The position numbers and the translations under genes were made by a program. A model generated the notes under the pieces. The model was not told where the DNA came from. It searched no databases and worked only from the letters and a program-made list of their open reading frames with translations. Positions 55,849 to 64,000 of a stretch of DNA of 64,000 bases are shown here, one piece after another. Origin of the DNA: Paraglaciecola arctica (GTDB lineage Bacteria; Pseudomonadota; Gammaproteobacteria; Enterobacterales; Alteromonadaceae); assembly GCF_018861065.1 (NCBI RefSeq), contig NZ_JAHKQO010000037.1, positions 62,001 to 126,000 on the forward strand, given 5' to 3'. The stretch's first letter is position 1. Each line of letters begins with the position of its first letter.

Positions 55849-56289
55849 ATGCTCCGACTCATAGCGTTTTTTTGTGGTTTTGTAACTTGTGTACTTCACG
55901 CCGAAGTAATAGTGAGTAACGCAACGGTTAGACTACTGCCACCCGGAGTACCTAATACCGCAGCATACTTTTCAATTGAAAACCGTTCTGATTCGAACTT
56001 AGTTCTCGTAGCTGCGTCGGCAGACTTTGCCTCTAAAGCAGAAATACACAATCATGTAATGGTTAATAATATGATGAGTATGCAACAACAGTCGGAGGTG
56101 GTGATTGGTCCAGGTGAAAGTGTGCAGTTTTCCCCAGGGGGTCTACATATTATGTTGTTTGGGTTGAAACAAGCTTTACATGAAGGCCAGACCTTAACAT
56201 TTACACTACTGACTAAAACGCAAAAGCCCATTACCATTGAGGCCAGCGTTGTTAGTGCTATTCAGCCTTCTGCACATAAACATCATTAG
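55849..56289 (+). CDS. PCu(A)C-type periplasmic copper chaperone
   Basis: A 146-residue exported protein (signal ending near LHA). The copper site H...M...H-x-M is seen in IHNHVMVNNMMSM and GGLHIMLFG, and VRLLPPGVPNTAAYFSIENRSDSNLVLVAASADFASKAEIH is the typical cupredoxin-like domain. It carries Cu(I) to cytochrome oxidase in studied bacteria. A histidine tail (HKHH) ends it. It starts 100 bases after the psp membrane gene. Confidence 0.88.
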   Translation: MLRLIAFFCGFVTCVLHAEVIVSNATVRLLPPGVPNTAAYFSIENRSDSNLVLVAASADFASKAEIHNHVMVNNMMSMQQQSEVVIGPGESVQFSPGGLHIMLFGLKQALHEGQTLTFTLLTKTQKPITIEASVVSAIQPSAHKHH

Positions 56290-56297
56290 GAGAAAAT

Positions 56298-57290
56298 ATG
56301 AAACAGTATCTTACACCAAAATGGCTATTAAGCTCGCTTGCTCTTATCATTTTCTTATTATGGATTTTGTCAGTTTACTGGAGCTTTGAACCCGAGCTAT
56401 TTGAACCTAAATTGCTTGCACAACAGCAAGCTAGTCAAAAAAATGAGTCAGTAGTAGCGGGATATACTATTACCACTAGTTTAATTAAAGTCAGTGAGAC
56501 TTTGTTGAATAAACCAGGAGGCTATTTGTCAAACGATGTTTTGCCACCTAGCGTGATGATGGACAATATGCCAAGTTGGGAATTTGGTGCATTGGAAATG
56601 ACCCGTGATTTAGCCTTGGCGATGCGTCAAGACTTTAGTCGCTCACAAAGCCAATCCTTAGAAAACTCGTTTTTAACTAAGGCCCAACCGCAATTTAACA
56701 TAGATAATTTGAGTTGGATGTTGCCCTCTGCGGAATCAAAATATCAAGAAGGTATTGATAATTTATACGCTTACAGGAGCAGTCTAGCGGATAGCAGCCA
56801 AAAACAGGGGCAGTTTTATGCACGTGCAGACAATCTACGAGATTGGCTTAAACAAATAGAAAAACGTTTGGGAAGTTTTTCGCAACGTTTAAGTGCCAGT
56901 GTAGGTCAGGAACGCCTTGATACAAATTTGGCAGGTGATGCCCAAGCGATACAGTCCACTCCAACAGCTAACCGATTGGCTGAAAAAACTAGCTGGTGGA
57001 AGTTGGATGACAATTTTTATGAAGCCAGAGGCGCTAGTTGGGCATTAATACATTTCTTAAAGGCGGTAGAAGTCGATTTTGCTGATGTATTAGAAAAGAA
57101 AAATGCCACTATTAGTTTACAACAAATTATTCGAGAGCTAGAAGCCACTCAAGAGTCTCTTTGGAGTCCAATGATATTAAACGGTAGTGGTTTTGGAACA
57201 TTAGCGAATCATTCGTTAGTTATGGCGAACTATATTTCTCGGGCAAATGCTGCTCTAATCGAGCTTAGCGAATTATTAAATCAAGGTTAA
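56298..57290 (+). CDS. DUF2333 family membrane-anchored protein
   Basis: A 330-residue protein with one N-terminal membrane helix (LSSLALIIFLLWILSVYWSF) and a periplasmic domain. The sequence GYTITTSLIKVSETLLNKPGGYLSNDVLPPSVMMDNMPSWEFGAL is the DUF2333 hallmark. Function unknown. AGGAGAAAAT lies before the ATG and the copper-chaperone gene ends 8 bases before it; the next gene starts 3 bases after its stop. Confidence 0.88.
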   Translation: MKQYLTPKWLLSSLALIIFLLWILSVYWSFEPELFEPKLLAQQQASQKNESVVAGYTITTSLIKVSETLLNKPGGYLSNDVLPPSVMMDNMPSWEFGALEMTRDLALAMRQDFSRSQSQSLENSFLTKAQPQFNIDNLSWMLPSAESKYQEGIDNLYAYRSSLADSSQKQGQFYARADNLRDWLKQIEKRLGSFSQRLSASVGQERLDTNLAGDAQAIQSTPTANRLAEKTSWWKLDDNFYEARGASWALIHFLKAVEVDFADVLEKKNATISLQQIIRELEATQESLWSPMILNGSGFGTLANHSLVMANYISRANAALIELSELLNQG

Positions 57291-57293
57291 ATT

Positions 57294-58052
57294 ATGAAAA
57301 AGACAGCTGTAACTTTAGGCCTATTTGTCGCGAGCGCTAGCTTTACGGCAAAAGCTGATACTTTACTTGGCCTTTATGTCGGTGCTCAGGGCTGGAATAT
57401 GCAAACCTCTGGCGGCTTTTCAAGTGATGGAGCCAATGCAGATTTCGATTTTGAAGATCAAACCAATACAAATTTATATGCAGCGTTTGAACATCCTGTT
57501 CCATTAATCCCCAATATTAAAATACAGCGCACCGTAATGGATACTTCTGGAGAAACCACATTAAATTCTCAATATACATTTGGTGATGAAGTTTACGCTA
57601 ATAACACTGACGTGCTTGCTGATGTGCAATTAACCACAACGGACTTTATTTTATATTACGAATTGTTTGATAACGATTTAATTAGTTTTGATGTGGGTAT
57701 CAACGCTAAACAAATTGAAGGTGAGCTACTTGTCACTGAAAAGGATAATACCTCTACCTCTTCAAGAGAGTCATTTTCTGGGCCAGTGCCAATGGTTTAT
57801 TCGCGTCTGGCTATAGGTATTCCGTTTAGCGGTTTTGGTGCGTTTGTAGAAGGCAGTTTTTTGAATATCGATGATCATACTTTGTCTGATTATCAAGCTG
57901 CATTGTCCTATAGTTTAATGGAAAATTTGGCGGTAGATGTAACTTTTCAATTAGGTTATCGTGCAGTTGAATTAGAGTTAGATGACTTAGACGATATATA
58001 TTCTAATCTCGAATTTAAAGGTGTATACGCTGGTTTGGAGGTACATTTTTAA
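57294..58052 (+). CDS. TIGR04219 outer-membrane beta-barrel protein
   Basis: A 252-residue protein with a signal peptide (MKKTAVTLGLFVASASFTAKA) and the start DTLLGLYVGAQGWNMQTSGGFSS, matching TIGR04219. Alternating hydrophobic strands, with a C-terminal phenylalanine (GLEVHF), are typical of Bam-inserted barrels. Cotranscribed with DUF2333. No terminator is clear downstream. Confidence 0.88.
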   Translation: MKKTAVTLGLFVASASFTAKADTLLGLYVGAQGWNMQTSGGFSSDGANADFDFEDQTNTNLYAAFEHPVPLIPNIKIQRTVMDTSGETTLNSQYTFGDEVYANNTDVLADVQLTTTDFILYYELFDNDLISFDVGINAKQIEGELLVTEKDNTSTSSRESFSGPVPMVYSRLAIGIPFSGFGAFVEGSFLNIDDHTLSDYQAALSYSLMENLAVDVTFQLGYRAVELELDDLDDIYSNLEFKGVYAGLEVHF

Positions 58053-58109
58053 TTTCATCTGATTTGGTTATAAAAAATTAGTTTTTATTCTTTCCGGTTA
58101 TGTCCTTAT

Positions 58110-58147
58110 ATCGCTAACCTATAGTTGTATTAATAACGGTTAGCGAT
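58110..58147 (+). promoter_or_regulatory. Inverted repeat just upstream of cysJ
   Basis: ATCGCTAACC (58110-58119) and its exact complement GGTTAGCGAT (58138-58147) are separated by 18 bases. The right arm ends 3 bases before the cysJ ATG and covers the place for a ribosome site. It could be an operator or an mRNA hairpin that hides translation initiation. Confidence 0.55.
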
Positions 58148-58150
58148 TCT

Positions 58151-59959
58151 ATGTCTTCAGTAATAAATCAAGCCAATGGGCTTGCCGCAGGTTTAAATGA
58201 AAACCAGTGGTCTCAAATTAATCAGGCTACGGCCGCACTAAATCCACAGCAATTGACTTGGTTGAGCGGTTATTTGGCAGGTTTGGCACAAAATGGTCAA
58301 TCAGCGGGTGTACCACAATCCGATTCTGGACCTGCAAAATTTTTGACTATTTTGTACGGTTCACAAACCGGAAACGCCAAATCTGTTGCTCAGGAATATA
58401 AAGCCAAGTTAGATGCGTTAAATATTCCAGCTAAGATCGCTAGCATGGCCGATTATAAGCAAAAGCAACTAAAAACCGAAAGTCATCTTGTGGTCATTGT
58501 TAGTACCCATGGTGAAGGTGAAGCACCTGATGATGCTGTAGCACTTCACAGCTTCTTAGGTGGAAAAAAAGCGCCTAAACTTAATGATTTGAAATTTTCT
58601 GTTTTGGGTTTAGGTGATACTAGCTACGAGTTTTTCTGTCAAACAGCAAAAGATTTCGATAAACGTTTGCAAGACCTCGGTGCCACTAGAATTACAGAAC
58701 GTGTCGATTGTGATGTGGATTATGACGCCGCCGCTACGGCGTGGTTTGAAACAGTTACTCATCAAGTAAAAGACGAGTTAACTGCCAAAAGTTCTCAATC
58801 TGTAGCACCATCGCTAACTATGAGTGCTAGCGCTAATAACGCGGAACAATACACTAAAAAATCGCCGTACACTGCCACCTTACTTGAAAGTCAAAAAATA
58901 ACCGGTCGAGATTCTGTTAAGGATATCCGTCATATAGAGATTTCTCTAGAAGACTCAGGAATTCAATATCGCCCTGGTGATGCACTGGGGGTGTGGTTTA
59001 AAAATGACGAGATTTTAGTCGATGACTTGCTCGCCGAGCTCGATATACAAGGTGATACCTCAGTTAGTTGGTCAGGCGATGAGCTCAGTATTAAAGACGT
59101 ATTGGTTAATCAATTAGAGCTCACTCAAAGTTACCCGACTTTTGTAAATCAATATGCTGAATATGCCAAAAGCGTCGAACTCAATGCGTTGTTGGATGAT
59201 AAGTCGGTATTGCGTGAGTATTTAGCTCAACGCCAAATTATCGATATTATTCGTCAATTTCCTGCAAAAATCAGCGCGCAACAGTTGGTTGACACATTAA
59301 GAGGCATGACTCCGCGCCTGTACTCTATTGCATCGAGTCAAGCAGAAGTAGAAGATGAAGTGCATCTTACCGTAGCCCTAGTTGAGTACGATGCTCACGG
59401 TCATGCACATCAGGGTGGTGCTTCGAGCTTTTTGTCTACCCGTTTAGATGAAGGTGGTGAGGTCAATGTATTTGTTGAAACAAATGATAATTTCCGGTTA
59501 CCAGATGACGGCAATACCCCTGTTATTATGATAGGTCCAGGTACAGGTATCGCACCTTTCAGAGCGTTTATGCAACAACGAGAAGCGGAAGAATCAAGTG
59601 GTGAGAATTGGTTGTTCTTTGGTAATCCCAATTATACTCAGGATTTCTTGTATCAAACCGAGTGGCAACGTTTTGTTAAAGACGGCGTAGTCAACAAAAT
59701 TAGTTTGGCATTCTCCAGAGATCAAGAGCAAAAAGTTTATGTGCAACATCGTATGCTTGAGCAAGGGGCAGAATTGTATCGATGGCTTGAGCAAGGCGCC
59801 CACCTTTATGTGTGTGGTGACGCTAATCATATGGCCAAAGATGTACAAGACGCTTTAGTGCAAATTGTGATTGAACATGGCGCTAAAAGCGAAGAGCAAG
59901 CTGAACAATATATTTCTGACTTGCGCCGTGCAAAACGTTACCAAAAGGACGTTTATTAA
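58151..59959 (+). CDS. cysJ: Sulfite reductase (NADPH) flavoprotein subunit
   Basis: The alpha subunit, which takes electrons from NADPH through FAD and FMN to CysI. 602 residues, as usual. The FMN domain has [14 protein letters not shown] near residue 73, the FAD site RLYSIASSQ, the NADPH loop [16 protein letters not shown], and the end is [12 protein letters not shown]. The stop TAA shares a base with the cysI ATG (TAATG). Confidence 0.96.
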   Translation: MSSVINQANGLAAGLNENQWSQINQATAALNPQQLTWLSGYLAGLAQNGQSAGVPQSDSGPAKFLTILYGSQTGNAKSVAQEYKAKLDALNIPAKIASMADYKQKQLKTESHLVVIVSTHGEGEAPDDAVALHSFLGGKKAPKLNDLKFSVLGLGDTSYEFFCQTAKDFDKRLQDLGATRITERVDCDVDYDAAATAWFETVTHQVKDELTAKSSQSVAPSLTMSASANNAEQYTKKSPYTATLLESQKITGRDSVKDIRHIEISLEDSGIQYRPGDALGVWFKNDEILVDDLLAELDIQGDTSVSWSGDELSIKDVLVNQLELTQSYPTFVNQYAEYAKSVELNALLDDKSVLREYLAQRQIIDIIRQFPAKISAQQLVDTLRGMTPRLYSIASSQAEVEDEVHLTVALVEYDAHGHAHQGGASSFLSTRLDEGGEVNVFVETNDNFRLPDDGNTPVIMIGPGTGIAPFRAFMQQREAEESSGENWLFFGNPNYTQDFLYQTEWQRFVKDGVVNKISLAFSRDQEQKVYVQHRMLEQGAELYRWLEQGAHLYVCGDANHMAKDVQDALVQIVIEHGAKSEEQAEQYISDLRRAKRYQKDVY

Positions 59960-61689
59960 TGAGTACTGATAAAACAAAATTTGTTGTTGAAGGCAAATTA
60001 GCTGACAACGAACGCCTAAAAGGCCAGAGCAATTTCTTGCGTGGAACCATTGCTGAAGATTTAAATAATGATTTAACTGGGGCTTTTGTTGGTGATAATT
60101 TCCAGCTTATCCGTTTTCATGGCATGTATCAGCAGGATGACCGTGATATTCGAGCAGAGCGAGCTAAACAAAAATTAGAGCCGCTGCAAAATGTAATGTT
60201 ACGAGCCCGCTTGCCTGGCGGAATTATTACTACTCAACAATGGTTAGCCATTGATAAATTTGCTGCAGAAAAAAGTATTTATGGAAGTATTCGATTAACC
60301 ACTCGTCAAACGTTTCAGTTTCATGGTGTGTTGAAGCCTAATGTGAAACCTATGCACCAAATGCTTAATCAAGTAGGTGTTGATTCGATAGCCACTGCGG
60401 GGGACGTCAACCGAAACGTGTTGTGTACCTCTAATCCAGTGGAATCTGAGTTACACCAAGAAGCTTACGAGTGGGCTAAAAAAATCAGTGAGCATTTGTT
60501 ACCTAAAACACGTGCCTACGCAGAGATTTGGTTGGATGGTGAAAAAACCGAAACGACCGATCAGGAACCTATATTAGGAAGTCACTACCTTCCTCGTAAA
60601 TTTAAAACCACTGTTGTTATTCCTCCGCAAAATGACGTGGATGTACATGCTAATGATTTGAATTTTGTGGCTATAGCTGAGAACGGAAAATTAATCGGTT
60701 TTAATGTCTTAGTGGGTGGTGGACTGGCCATGACTCATGGTGATACCGCGACTTTCCCACGTAAAGCAGACGATTTTGGTTTCATTAGCAAAGAACACAC
60801 CTTAGCCGTAGCTGAAGCTGTCGTGACAACCCAGCGAGATTGGGGAAACCGAGTTAATCGCAAAAATGCTAAAACTAAGTACACCCTTGAAAGAGTGGGT
60901 GTTGAAAACTTTAAAGCAGAAGTAGAAAAGCGTTCAGGCGCTACTTTTGCAGCAAGCCGACCGTTTGAATTCACTTCTCGGGGTGACCGAATTGGTTGGG
61001 TTGAAGGTATTGACGGCAAACACCATCTTACCTTGTTTATTGAAAACGGCCGTATCTTAGACTATCCGGGCAAAACCCTTAAAACAGGCTGCGCTGAAAT
61101 AGCTAAAATTCACAGCGGAGATTTTCGACTAACTGCTAATCAAAACTTAATAGTCGCTGGTGTTCCCAAAGAACAGAAAGTTGCGATTGAAAAACTGGCC
61201 CGTGAACATGGACTGATCTCTGATGAAGTCAGTTTACAACGTAAAGACTCAATGGCTTGTGTGTCTTTACCAACCTGTCCATTGGCGATGGCAGAAGCCG
61301 AGCGTTACTTGCCCGATGCCGTTACTCAAATTGAGGGGATTTTGGCAAAACATGGCATGTCTGACGAAAGCATTATTTATCGTGTGACTGGCTGTCCTAA
61401 TGGCTGCGGCCGAGCCATGTTGGCAGAAGTGGGTTTAGTCGGTAAAGGTCCAGGAAAGTATAACTTTCATTTAGGCGGTGATCGTCAAGGAACGCGAATT
61501 CCTAGAATGTATCGTGAAAATATTGATGAAAAAGAAATTATGAGTGAGTTAGATACGTTAATTGGCCGTTGGTCAAAAGAACGTGAAACTGGCGAAGCTT
61601 TTGGTGATTTTCTTATTAGAGCGAAAGTCGTTAAACCAGTAATCGACTCAGCCAAGGACTTCTATGATGACCCAAGCTATTCAATCTAA
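59959..61689 (+). CDS. cysI: Sulfite reductase hemoprotein subunit
   Basis: The beta subunit, which reduces sulfite to sulfide using siroheme and a [4Fe-4S] cluster. 576 residues. The cluster cysteines are in [19 protein letters not shown] and [12 protein letters not shown]. The siroheme-binding arginines occur in [14 protein letters not shown]. It overlaps cysH at its end by 26 bases. Confidence 0.96.
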   Translation: MSTDKTKFVVEGKLADNERLKGQSNFLRGTIAEDLNNDLTGAFVGDNFQLIRFHGMYQQDDRDIRAERAKQKLEPLQNVMLRARLPGGIITTQQWLAIDKFAAEKSIYGSIRLTTRQTFQFHGVLKPNVKPMHQMLNQVGVDSIATAGDVNRNVLCTSNPVESELHQEAYEWAKKISEHLLPKTRAYAEIWLDGEKTETTDQEPILGSHYLPRKFKTTVVIPPQNDVDVHANDLNFVAIAENGKLIGFNVLVGGGLAMTHGDTATFPRKADDFGFISKEHTLAVAEAVVTTQRDWGNRVNRKNAKTKYTLERVGVENFKAEVEKRSGATFAASRPFEFTSRGDRIGWVEGIDGKHHLTLFIENGRILDYPGKTLKTGCAEIAKIHSGDFRLTANQNLIVAGVPKEQKVAIEKLAREHGLISDEVSLQRKDSMACVSLPTCPLAMAEAERYLPDAVTQIEGILAKHGMSDESIIYRVTGCPNGCGRAMLAEVGLVGKGPGKYNFHLGGDRQGTRIPRMYRENIDEKEIMSELDTLIGRWSKERETGEAFGDFLIRAKVVKPVIDSAKDFYDDPSYSI

Positions 61690-62416
61690 TATTGCAGCTA
61701 GCACAAATCTGAGTCTTTCGGGTGATGAGTTAACGCAAACGAACCTCGCTCTAGAAAAACAGTCTGCCGAGAAGCGTGTGACTTGGGCGTTAGAAAATTT
61801 GCCGCAGAACTTTATGCTGTCCTCAAGTTTTGGTGCTCAAGCTGCTGTGATGTTGCACATGGTCACGCAACAACACCCTAATATTCCTGTCGTACTTACG
61901 GATACAGGCTATTTATTTGCTGAAACTTACCAATTCGTTGACGAATTAACTGAACGCCTTAAGCTGAATCTTAAGGTGTATCGGTCTGATATTTCGTCAG
62001 CATGGCAAGAAGCTAGAATGGGAAAAATGTGGGAGCAAGGATTGGAGGGTATTGAGAAATACAACGCTTTAAATAAAGTTGAACCTATGCAAAAAGCGTT
62101 AGATGAACTGCAAGTCAAAAGCTGGTTTGCTGGATTACGTCGCAGCCAGTCTGATATGCGCGAAAGCTTACCAGTAGTGCAGCAGTTGAAAAACCAATAT
62201 AAAATTTACCCTATAATTGATTGGTCTAACAAAGATGTTCATATGTATTTGAAAAAACATGATCTCCCGTATCATCCTCTATGGGAAAAGGGTTATGTAT
62301 CTATTGGGGATTGGCATAGCACTCGTTCGTTAGAGGAAGGTATGAGTGAGCAAGATACCCGTTTCTTTGGGTTAAAAAGAGAGTGTGGTCTACATGAATT
62401 TGGTGATGGAATTTAG
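61664..62416 (+). CDS. cysH: Phosphoadenylyl-sulfate reductase
   Basis: Reduces PAPS to sulfite with thioredoxin or glutaredoxin. 250 residues. The PP-loop motif [14 protein letters not shown], the substrate site [13 protein letters not shown] and the C-terminal catalytic cysteine in KRECGLHE are present. The CC...CC cluster motif of APS reductases is absent, so it uses PAPS. Two adjacent ATG codons are possible (61664, 61667). No cysG lies next to it. Confidence 0.95.
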   Translation: MMTQAIQSNIAASTNLSLSGDELTQTNLALEKQSAEKRVTWALENLPQNFMLSSSFGAQAAVMLHMVTQQHPNIPVVLTDTGYLFAETYQFVDELTERLKLNLKVYRSDISSAWQEARMGKMWEQGLEGIEKYNALNKVEPMQKALDELQVKSWFAGLRRSQSDMRESLPVVQQLKNQYKIYPIIDWSNKDVHMYLKKHDLPYHPLWEKGYVSIGDWHSTRSLEEGMSEQDTRFFGLKRECGLHEFGDGI

Positions 62417-62447
62417 CAAATTCTTTCACTAACCTTGTAACAATCGT

Positions 62448-63347
62448 TTAGGCAATATCAAAAGCTATTCCCAAAGTGGCTTTGAGAGACTTTAAGTAGA
62501 GATCTTGCCTTTTGTGCGCTACTAATTTAAATAATTCAGCTCCAGTCGTCGTAAACTTATAATACACCAAAGTGGTTCCGCTGCGTTTTGCTTGTATATT
62601 TACGGCTTGCCCCGCGCATCGCCACTCTACTGGGTCCTCAGTAGGCAATTCGCCGGATTCAATTTCGCTATTGTGAATTAACCCTAAGTCTACAAGGGAT
62701 AAAATATCTGGGTAGCTTAAGCCAAAGTTTGCCAAATTCAGTTGGTGTTCTTTGTGGGAACTAAAGAATGACCAAAGACTGGTTTTTTGATAATAACCAA
62801 GCAACAGTTTAGGCGTTGCCTCACCTTTACGGCGACTGGCTAGGTTAACCGCATGACGAAAGATTTGTGCATCTTTCTGGGTCAATTGCTTCAAAATTCC
62901 TAGGGTCTTTAAGGAAAAACTCCCCGGTCTTGCTGTCTCAACCGCAAAAATCTTACCCCATAGTTCCTGCATCGCAGGAGAAAAAATCTCTTCAGCCATT
63001 TTTACGAAACTAAAAAACCAGTCGGGATCTAAATCTTCTTCTCTTCCGTCATCTAGACAAAAATCTAATGCCTTAGCTAGAATACTTTCTAGGTTTCTAA
63101 ATTTTTTTTGCCCTAATAATTCATTTTTGCGCCTTATTTTTTCGTTGCTGCTGGACGTTTTAAAAGTACTATCTTGTTCTTGTATTCCAGCTTGTGAGAA
63201 CCAATTCAAAATACGCTTTTGAGTAGATTGCCTATTTAATCTATTATCAGATTGAGTCTTGGTAGTGTTTGTTTTGGCATCTACTTTTTGTGAATGCACC
63301 GGTTGTAATGGGTTTGTAGTGGGTGAGGAATTAGACTCTATTTTCAT
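62448..63347 (-). CDS. TIGR03899 family protein
   Basis: A 299-residue cytoplasmic protein of the TIGR03899 family, found in Vibrio, Shewanella and relatives. The N-terminal 80 residues are polar and low complexity; the conserved core runs from ESILAKALDFCLDDGREEDLDPDWFFSFVKMAEEIFSPAMQELWGK (parts) to YYKFTTTGAELFKLV. Function unknown. It converges with cysH, with no strong terminator between. Confidence 0.85.
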   Translation of the reverse strand: MKIESNSSPTTNPLQPVHSQKVDAKTNTTKTQSDNRLNRQSTQKRILNWFSQAGIQEQDSTFKTSSSNEKIRRKNELLGQKKFRNLESILAKALDFCLDDGREEDLDPDWFFSFVKMAEEIFSPAMQELWGKIFAVETARPGSFSLKTLGILKQLTQKDAQIFRHAVNLASRRKGEATPKLLLGYYQKTSLWSFFSSHKEHQLNLANFGLSYPDILSLVDLGLIHNSEIESGELPTEDPVEWRCAGQAVNIQAKRSGTTLVYYKFTTTGAELFKLVAHKRQDLYLKSLKATLGIAFDIA

Positions 63348-63569
63348 GAGACTTATAAGCTGCTTTAATTTTGAATATGTTGCTTTGTATATTGCGTTAA
63401 TTCATGTTACATGAGCAAATAAAAATGTTAACTTTAGTAAATATTGATAAATAAGTTGATACTCCAACTAATTTTTGTGATTTTTTGGATGGTACGTAAT
63501 TGAATGTCAAACATATGAACTGATTGCAGCAGCGGCAGATAGAAGGATCTCAAACTTGATGGAATGTAC

Positions 63570-64000
63570 ATGAGCTCAAGCAAATACGAAAACGATGAAT
63601 TAATTTTTTTATCAGAAGATATCCATCCGTTCACCCCGGAAATCAACGGCGTGTGGAATGTGTTAGTGGTCGACGACGATGAAGAAATACATTCTGTCAC
63701 TAGGCTTGCTCTGTCTGATTTGGTTGTAAATGAAAAAGCGTTACGTTTTTTTCATGCTTATTCTGGTGTTGAGGCGCTAGAAATTATCGAAGATATGGGG
63801 TCATCAATCGCTATCATTTTACTAGATGTGGTGATGGAGTCAGATGATGCTGGCTTAAATGTCGCAAAGAAAATGCGCGAAGAATTAAAGATTATGGAAC
63901 CGCGCATTATTTTACGAACTGGGCAACCTGGTTATGCGCCGGAAGAACAAGTCATTAAAGATTACGATATCAATGACTATAAAACAAAAACAGAGCTAAC
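63570..64000 (+). CDS. Response regulator, probably DUF3369/HD-GYP, 5' part
   Basis: The first 143 codons of a gene cut by the right edge. A receiver domain begins at NVLVVDDDEEIHSVT and has its phosphoacceptor aspartate in IAIILLDVVMES. The sequence EPRIILRTGQPGYAPEEQVIKDYDINDYKTKTEL is the join to the DUF3369 domain, which is usually followed by an HD-GYP phosphodiesterase or GGDEF. GGAATGTAC precedes the ATG. The output domain is not visible. Confidence 0.75.
   Translation, partial: MSSSKYENDELIFLSEDIHPFTPEINGVWNVLVVDDDEEIHSVTRLALSDLVVNEKALRFFHAYSGVEALEIIEDMGSSIAIILLDVVMESDDAGLNVAKKMREELKIMEPRIILRTGQPGYAPEEQVIKDYDINDYKTKTEL

Noticed and set aside
63434-63700. 88-codon minus-strand frame
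   Set aside because: Antisense to the clear response-regulator gene that begins at 63570.

Overview
The window reads as ordinary chromosome of a gammaproteobacterium, most likely a marine member of the Alteromonadales (Alteromonas/Glaciecola/Paraglaciecola-like). This rests on protein content and AT-rich coding, not on a marker-gene tree. Indicators are the lptM-lysA-dapF-DUF484-xerC-yigB block, hemE next to nudC, cysJIH, mpl, fbp, rraA, fldB, TIGR03899, TIGR04219, DUF2333, a CLCA_X-type protein and a membrane pyrophosphatase. I see no rRNA, tRNA, CRISPR array, insertion sequence, integrase or prophage module.

Layout. 0-2.1 kb (minus): the start of a DUF3299 protein, an MFS transporter and soluble pyrophosphatase ppa. 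2.4-10.8 kb: pyrophosphate-driven ion pump hppA (+), fbp (-), then a plus-strand run of mpl, an S1/P1 nuclease, a PhoD-like phosphatase and a Tat-exported TIM-barrel protein. 10.8-13 kb: hemE and nudC (-), with a possible small RNA between them on the plus strand. 13.5-16 kb: cheX, yjbQ and an OmpA/TSP3 protein. 16-25.4 kb: dnaB, recQ, two response-regulator diguanylate cyclases, rarD and uvrD. 25.4-31 kb: cysE (+) facing the minus-strand operon lptM-lysA-dapF-DUF484-xerC-yigB.

31-34.3 kb: rraA, an orphan exbD, a CLCA_X/LPD1-like HExxH protein, flavodoxin fldB and an NTF2-like exported protein. 34.4-40.4 kb (+): a lipoprotein, a YciI/ECF42-type sigma-factor pair, a DCC thiol protein, an SDR and a sodium-dependent NSS transporter. 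40.5-46.5 kb (mostly -): a lipoprotein, a YeeZ-like SDR, a YggN-like DUF2884 protein, a YbdG-like MscS channel and two tandem acyltransferases. 46.7-53.1 kb (+): M16 peptidase lipoprotein, a second recQ with a C-terminal HTH, and dusA. 53.2-58.1 kb: an envelope-stress neighbourhood with two sigma-54-type promoters, unknown small exported or membrane proteins, pspA, a short pspC, a membrane protein, a PCu(A)C copper chaperone, DUF2333 and TIGR04219. 58.1-62.4 kb: cysJIH. 62.4-64 kb: a TIGR03899 gene (-) and the start of a response regulator cut by the window edge.

Themes. Sulfur assimilation appears twice (cysE, cysJIH), pyrophosphate handling twice, RecQ twice, and cyclic-di-GMP-type regulators at least twice. 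The most interesting unexplained signals are: the paired sigma-54 promoters, one of which drives an undescribed two-small-protein transcript beside pspA; a HexR-like palindrome between fbp and mpl; a perfect 15-bp hairpin between lptM and rraA; the small-RNA-like unit between hemE and nudC; and a diguanylate cyclase whose receiver domain has lost its phosphoacceptor aspartate.
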